The notes beneath the pieces are model-generated. The model saw only the letters and a list, made by a program, of their open reading frames with translations, ran no database searches and was not told where the DNA came from. Made by a program: the position numbers and the translations under genes. From Bacteroidota bacterium (GTDB taxonomy: Bacteria; Bacteroidota; Bacteroidia; Chitinophagales; Chitinophagaceae), in NCBI GenBank assembly GCA_023391015.1, contig JAEWBT010000102.1, forward strand, positions 1 to 16,656: a stretch of 16,656 bases of DNA, in the 5' to 3' direction. This document shows positions 14,351 through 16,656 of this stretch, one piece after another (position 1 is the stretch's first letter; every line of letters starts with the position of its first letter).

Positions 14351-14713
14351 ATGATTAAAAAAGAAACCGTTGCCCTTTCGCCCCAGTGCCACAAGCATGT
14401 GCAGGGCATCAAAGACGCCCAAGACCTGCTCTCGGGCAAGTGGAAGCTCATCATCGTTTCCACCCTTTTCTACCACGGTGCCATGCGGTTTATGGACCTC
14501 CAGCGCCACATCGGGGCCATTGCGCCCAAGGTGCTTTCCGGCGAGCTACGCGATCTGGAACTCAACCACCTCGTGAAGCGCACCGTTTACGACACCAAAC
14601 CCGTAACGGTAGAATACGAACTCCTGCCTCTGGGCGAAACCCTCAGCGAAGTAGTGAAGGTGCTGGGCAAATGGGGGGTGCAGTACCGCGAGGAGTTGTT
14701 GCAGAAGAAGTAG
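14351..14713 (+). CDS. HxlR-family winged-helix transcriptional regulator
   Basis: The 120-aa product is a full-length HxlR/MarR-like dimeric regulator: GKWKLIIVSTLFYHGAMRF leads into the recognition helix around IAPKVLSGELRDLE, then the wing (VKRTVYDTKPVTVEYEL). It has one cysteine, C13, in the N-terminal SPQCH segment, the region where redox-sensing HxlR members such as YodB and QorR carry their reactive cysteine; electrophile or oxidant sensing is therefore plausible but unproven. It is divergent from the nitroreductase, its likely target, and convergent with the ATPase gene, with 64 bp and no obvious terminator between them. Confidence 0.9.
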   Translation: MIKKETVALSPQCHKHVQGIKDAQDLLSGKWKLIIVSTLFYHGAMRFMDLQRHIGAIAPKVLSGELRDLELNHLVKRTVYDTKPVTVEYELLPLGETLSEVVKVLGKWGVQYREELLQKK

Positions 14714-14777
14714 GGGGTGACTTCTGTTAGAATGCACAGAAATACTTTGGAACTCATCAAACTTTTTCTTATTCATA

Positions 14778-16376
14778 TTAAAGTTCCAGCAAGGCCGCAA
14801 TTTGATTTTTGAACCATTGCGTAGAAACGAGCTGCGCTTTATTAGGTAAGATCAATTCAAGAGACTGCCGATTGAATTCTGTTTTCATGTCAAAATACTT
14901 ATAGAAACGGTCAAAATCATCACTGTCGAGGTCATCTACAATGCTATTTGTATTTTTATCACGAAGCTTTTCGTTGGTTTTAAACTCCTCATAAGCCATC
15001 CGGGAGGAACCCAGTTTGGCTAAGATGTAGTTCTTACGTGCATTCTTCTGGGTCAGAATTTCGGCGCGGTAGGCTACTTTGTCGAAATTCGCCAAAGCCA
15101 GTTCGGCTAGGTTTTCCGGATGATAGAGGTAGTTCTCAAAATCGTAGTAGTTCAGGATTCGGTAATGGGGAAATTCTTTTTGGATGCGTTCAATTTCAGT
15201 GTCCGACAGAAAATCCCGGTCCCGCAAGCCCACATAACGCGCGTCGCGCTTTACCGTAAGAAATACGGCCCGCGCATCCTGCAAACCCACGAACAACGTA
15301 TCGGGCAGACCTAACAAGTTGTAGTACTCATCGTTTTGATTTTCGCAAACGACCAGCTTTTTGCCATTCATAATCTCGAAGAGCATTGTTTTGGGAACGG
15401 CGACATCATAAACATCTACCCAGTCTTTTTTGGGCGTTATGACTTGCGGAATGTCAAAATCCAGTGCGTTGAGGTCAATGATAACAGCGTCGTCGTTTTC
15501 CCGGGCATAGCGGATAAAGCCCAGCGAATGGGTAGCCGTCCAAAGCTGGCTGTCGGCCGGTATCCAGTTTTCGGCAATTTCTTTAAGGAAATAATACTGA
15601 AGTTCGGTGTTGAGGTGCAGGTCTAATTCATCCAGAAAAAAAAGTGTTGGCCCCATGTTGCGCGTTCGGGCCAGAAGATTAATGAGGACATTGAAGATTT
15701 CCTTTTCGCCTGCGCTAAGCTGGTCGTAATGAAACTCACTATTGCCTTTCCGGAACGTGATTTGGGCCACCTTACCTTCCAACGGCGGAATGATTTCCAG
15801 AAGCTGAATCGCGTTTGGATTCGTAGGCAGAAAGATACGGGAAAGCGCTTCGTTGATGGGTTGGATATAGCGTTGCTTTACTTCGGCAGCGGATTCTGTG
15901 GAACGAAAAAGTTCTTTCAGAATAATGCCGGAAAGGTGCTCAATGTCATTTTCAAAACGATTGTCACGGTCGATGAAAGATTTTGGACGGTCAGAATCGG
16001 CAACAATATCATTACTCGCTCTCAGAAAATTTCTTGTAAGACGACTTACCTGTCGAAAGCTTGTACGTCCGTATAAAGAGTAAGGAATTAAAGGTGGCGA
16101 AGCCCTTTCAAGTAAAGCTAGTTCGTACTCACTACCTCTTATTGTTATTTTAACGGTATCAAAAACAAATTTTTTATAATAGTCATCATACTCTAATCTT
16201 CTGTGAGGAGCATCACGTTTTACAGTATTCACAAATCCGAACGCGTCAAACACGCTGCTTTTTCCACTGCCGTTTGCGCCGAGTAGCACCACCAGTTTTG
16301 TGTCTTCCGGAATCCCCTGAATGGTCAGGTCAGTAAAACGCTTAAAGTTTTGAAGGCGCAGGCTCGTAATGTGCAT
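14778..16376 (-). CDS. ABC-type ATPase fused to a TOPRIM/DUF4435-like domain (candidate defence protein)
   Basis: The 532-aa product begins as a RecF/SMC-like ATPase: MHITSLRLQNFKRF, Walker A GANGSGKSS (33-41), ABC signature LSAGEKE (220-226), Walker B TLFFLDELD (244-252) and the H-loop ATHS (281-284). The C-terminal part (about 335-532) shows LVVCENQND (341-349, E345), GLRDRDF (384-389; D386 and D388) and YDFENYL (411-417), the order expected of a TOPRIM nuclease or DUF4435 domain. ATPase plus such a domain is found in OLD nucleases and in PARIS (AriA ATPase, AriB DUF4435), which also exists in merged form. An anti-phage role is inference. Some stretches are AT-rich compared with neighbours (16141-16200 is about 20% GC by count). 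It stands alone beside tRNA-Asp. A RecF-like housekeeping or toxin-type ATPase are alternatives. Confidence 0.75.
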   Translation of the reverse strand: MHITSLRLQNFKRFTDLTIQGIPEDTKLVVLLGANGSGKSSVFDAFGFVNTVKRDAPHRRLEYDDYYKKFVFDTVKITIRGSEYELALLERASPPLIPYSLYGRTSFRQVSRLTRNFLRASNDIVADSDRPKSFIDRDNRFENDIEHLSGIILKELFRSTESAAEVKQRYIQPINEALSRIFLPTNPNAIQLLEIIPPLEGKVAQITFRKGNSEFHYDQLSAGEKEIFNVLINLLARTRNMGPTLFFLDELDLHLNTELQYYFLKEIAENWIPADSQLWTATHSLGFIRYARENDDAVIIDLNALDFDIPQVITPKKDWVDVYDVAVPKTMLFEIMNGKKLVVCENQNDEYYNLLGLPDTLFVGLQDARAVFLTVKRDARYVGLRDRDFLSDTEIERIQKEFPHYRILNYYDFENYLYHPENLAELALANFDKVAYRAEILTQKNARKNYILAKLGSSRMAYEEFKTNEKLRDKNTNSIVDDLDSDDFDRFYKYFDMKTEFNRQSLELILPNKAQLVSTQWFKNQIAALLEL

Positions 16377-16433
16377 AATTTCAAAGAAGTTCTGTAAGAA
16401 TCGTATTCGGTAAATATAAAGAGCCTAAAAACA

Positions 16434-16463
16434 AAGAAGCCTCTTCAAATGAAGAGGCTTCTT
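16434..16463 (-). terminator. Rho-independent terminator of tRNA-Asp
   Basis: A 13-bp perfect stem, AAGAAGCCTCTTC with its inverse, has a 4-nt loop and is followed on the minus strand by TTGTTTTT. It begins 4 nt after the tRNA 3' end and so separates the tRNA from the ATPase gene downstream. Confidence 0.85.
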
Positions 16464-16466
16464 TTG

Positions 16467-16540
16467 CGGACCGGACGGGACTCGAACCCGCGACCTCCGC
16501 CGTGACAGGGCGGCATTCTAACCAACTGAACTACCGATCC
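16467..16540 (-). tRNA. tRNA-Asp (anticodon GTC)
   Basis: On the minus strand a 74-nt cloverleaf is visible. Acceptor arms GGATCGG and CCGGTCC pair (one G-T), the D-arm contains AGTTCAGTTGGTTAGAA, the anticodon stem-loop has loop CTGTCAC with anticodon GTC, and the T-arm is GCGGGTTCGAGTCCCGT. The discriminator base is G, as expected for tRNA-Asp. The 3' CCA is not encoded. Confidence 0.97.
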
Positions 16541-16578
16541 AAACTTGCTTCCCGCTTCGCTCTCGCGCTTTGGGAGGG

Positions 16579-16611
16579 CAAATGTAGGGTGGGCGTTTTG
16601 AAACTTCCAAA
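16579..16611 (-). promoter_or_regulatory. Promoter of tRNA-Asp
   Basis: On the minus strand TTTG (16608-16611), 21 nt, then TACATTTG (16579-16586) match both parts of the Bacteroidota housekeeping promoter TTTG-N19-21-TAnnTTTG. The -7 element lies about 38 nt upstream of the mature tRNA 5' end. It is the best full promoter match in the window and supports the phylum assignment. Confidence 0.8.
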
Positions 16612-16656
16612 TTTTCTTCCGATTTTTTTTTGACCCACAAAAACCACTTCCAGGCC

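Noticed and set aside
16410..16420. Promoter of the ATPase gene at TATATTTA (minus strand)
   Set aside because: It differs from TAnnTTTG at the last base and has no TTTG at the right distance; it is too weak to list as a feature.
14714..16540. Integrative element attached at tRNA-Asp
   Set aside because: No second copy of the tRNA 3' end was found on the far side of the ATPase gene, and there is no integrase. Proximity to the tRNA alone is weak evidence.

Overview
This 16.7-kb window is chromosomal DNA of a Bacteroidota member, most likely a moderately GC-rich lineage such as Saprospiria or a relative; the class is inference. The evidence is a MurF-alanine racemase fusion, the gliding genes gldF and gldG, promoters matching the Bacteroidota TTTG-N19-21-TAnnTTTG pattern, and weak Shine-Dalgarno signals.

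Left part (1-9513): a truncated Lrp/AsnC regulator runs off the left edge. It is followed by a repeat-filled convergent intergenic region and a minus-strand block read from right to left: an AlkA-type glycosylase, gldF, gldG, a DUF4340-like membrane-anchored protein, murF-alr, clpX and a 60-residue helical protein. The DUF4340-like stop codon and the murF-alr start codon abut with no gap, so gliding/ABC-transport and cell-wall precursor genes appear translationally coupled.

Middle part (9514-13605): single genes in alternating orientation. These are a lipoprotein form of the protease inhibitor ecotin (+), a PepD-type aminoacyl-histidine dipeptidase (-) and an endonuclease III-like [4Fe-4S] glycosylase (+). 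pepD lies inside a nested set of inverted repeats: an 85-bp MITE-like element on each side in opposite orientation, and a related long hairpin outside each. The glycosylase is followed by about 700 bp without genes, holding a 66-bp tandem array with REP-like hairpins, inverted copies of the same hairpin and other dyads.

Right part (13606-16656): a nitroreductase and a divergent HxlR-type regulator share a short promoter region with dyads that overlap both promoters. Next is a stand-alone, locally AT-rich gene joining an ABC-type ATPase to a TOPRIM/DUF4435-like domain, an architecture resembling single-gene PARIS or OLD-type anti-phage proteins. Beside it is a tRNA-Asp(GTC) with its own promoter and terminator.

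Two observations stand out. The palindrome TTCCGGAA occurs 26 times by eye (14 as TTTCCGGAAA), in genes and between them and in different reading frames, which suggests a highly iterated palindrome comparable in kind to HIP1 of cyanobacteria. The second is the ATPase-TOPRIM gene, the best candidate for an accessory defence system here. All calls were made by reading the sequence without database searches.
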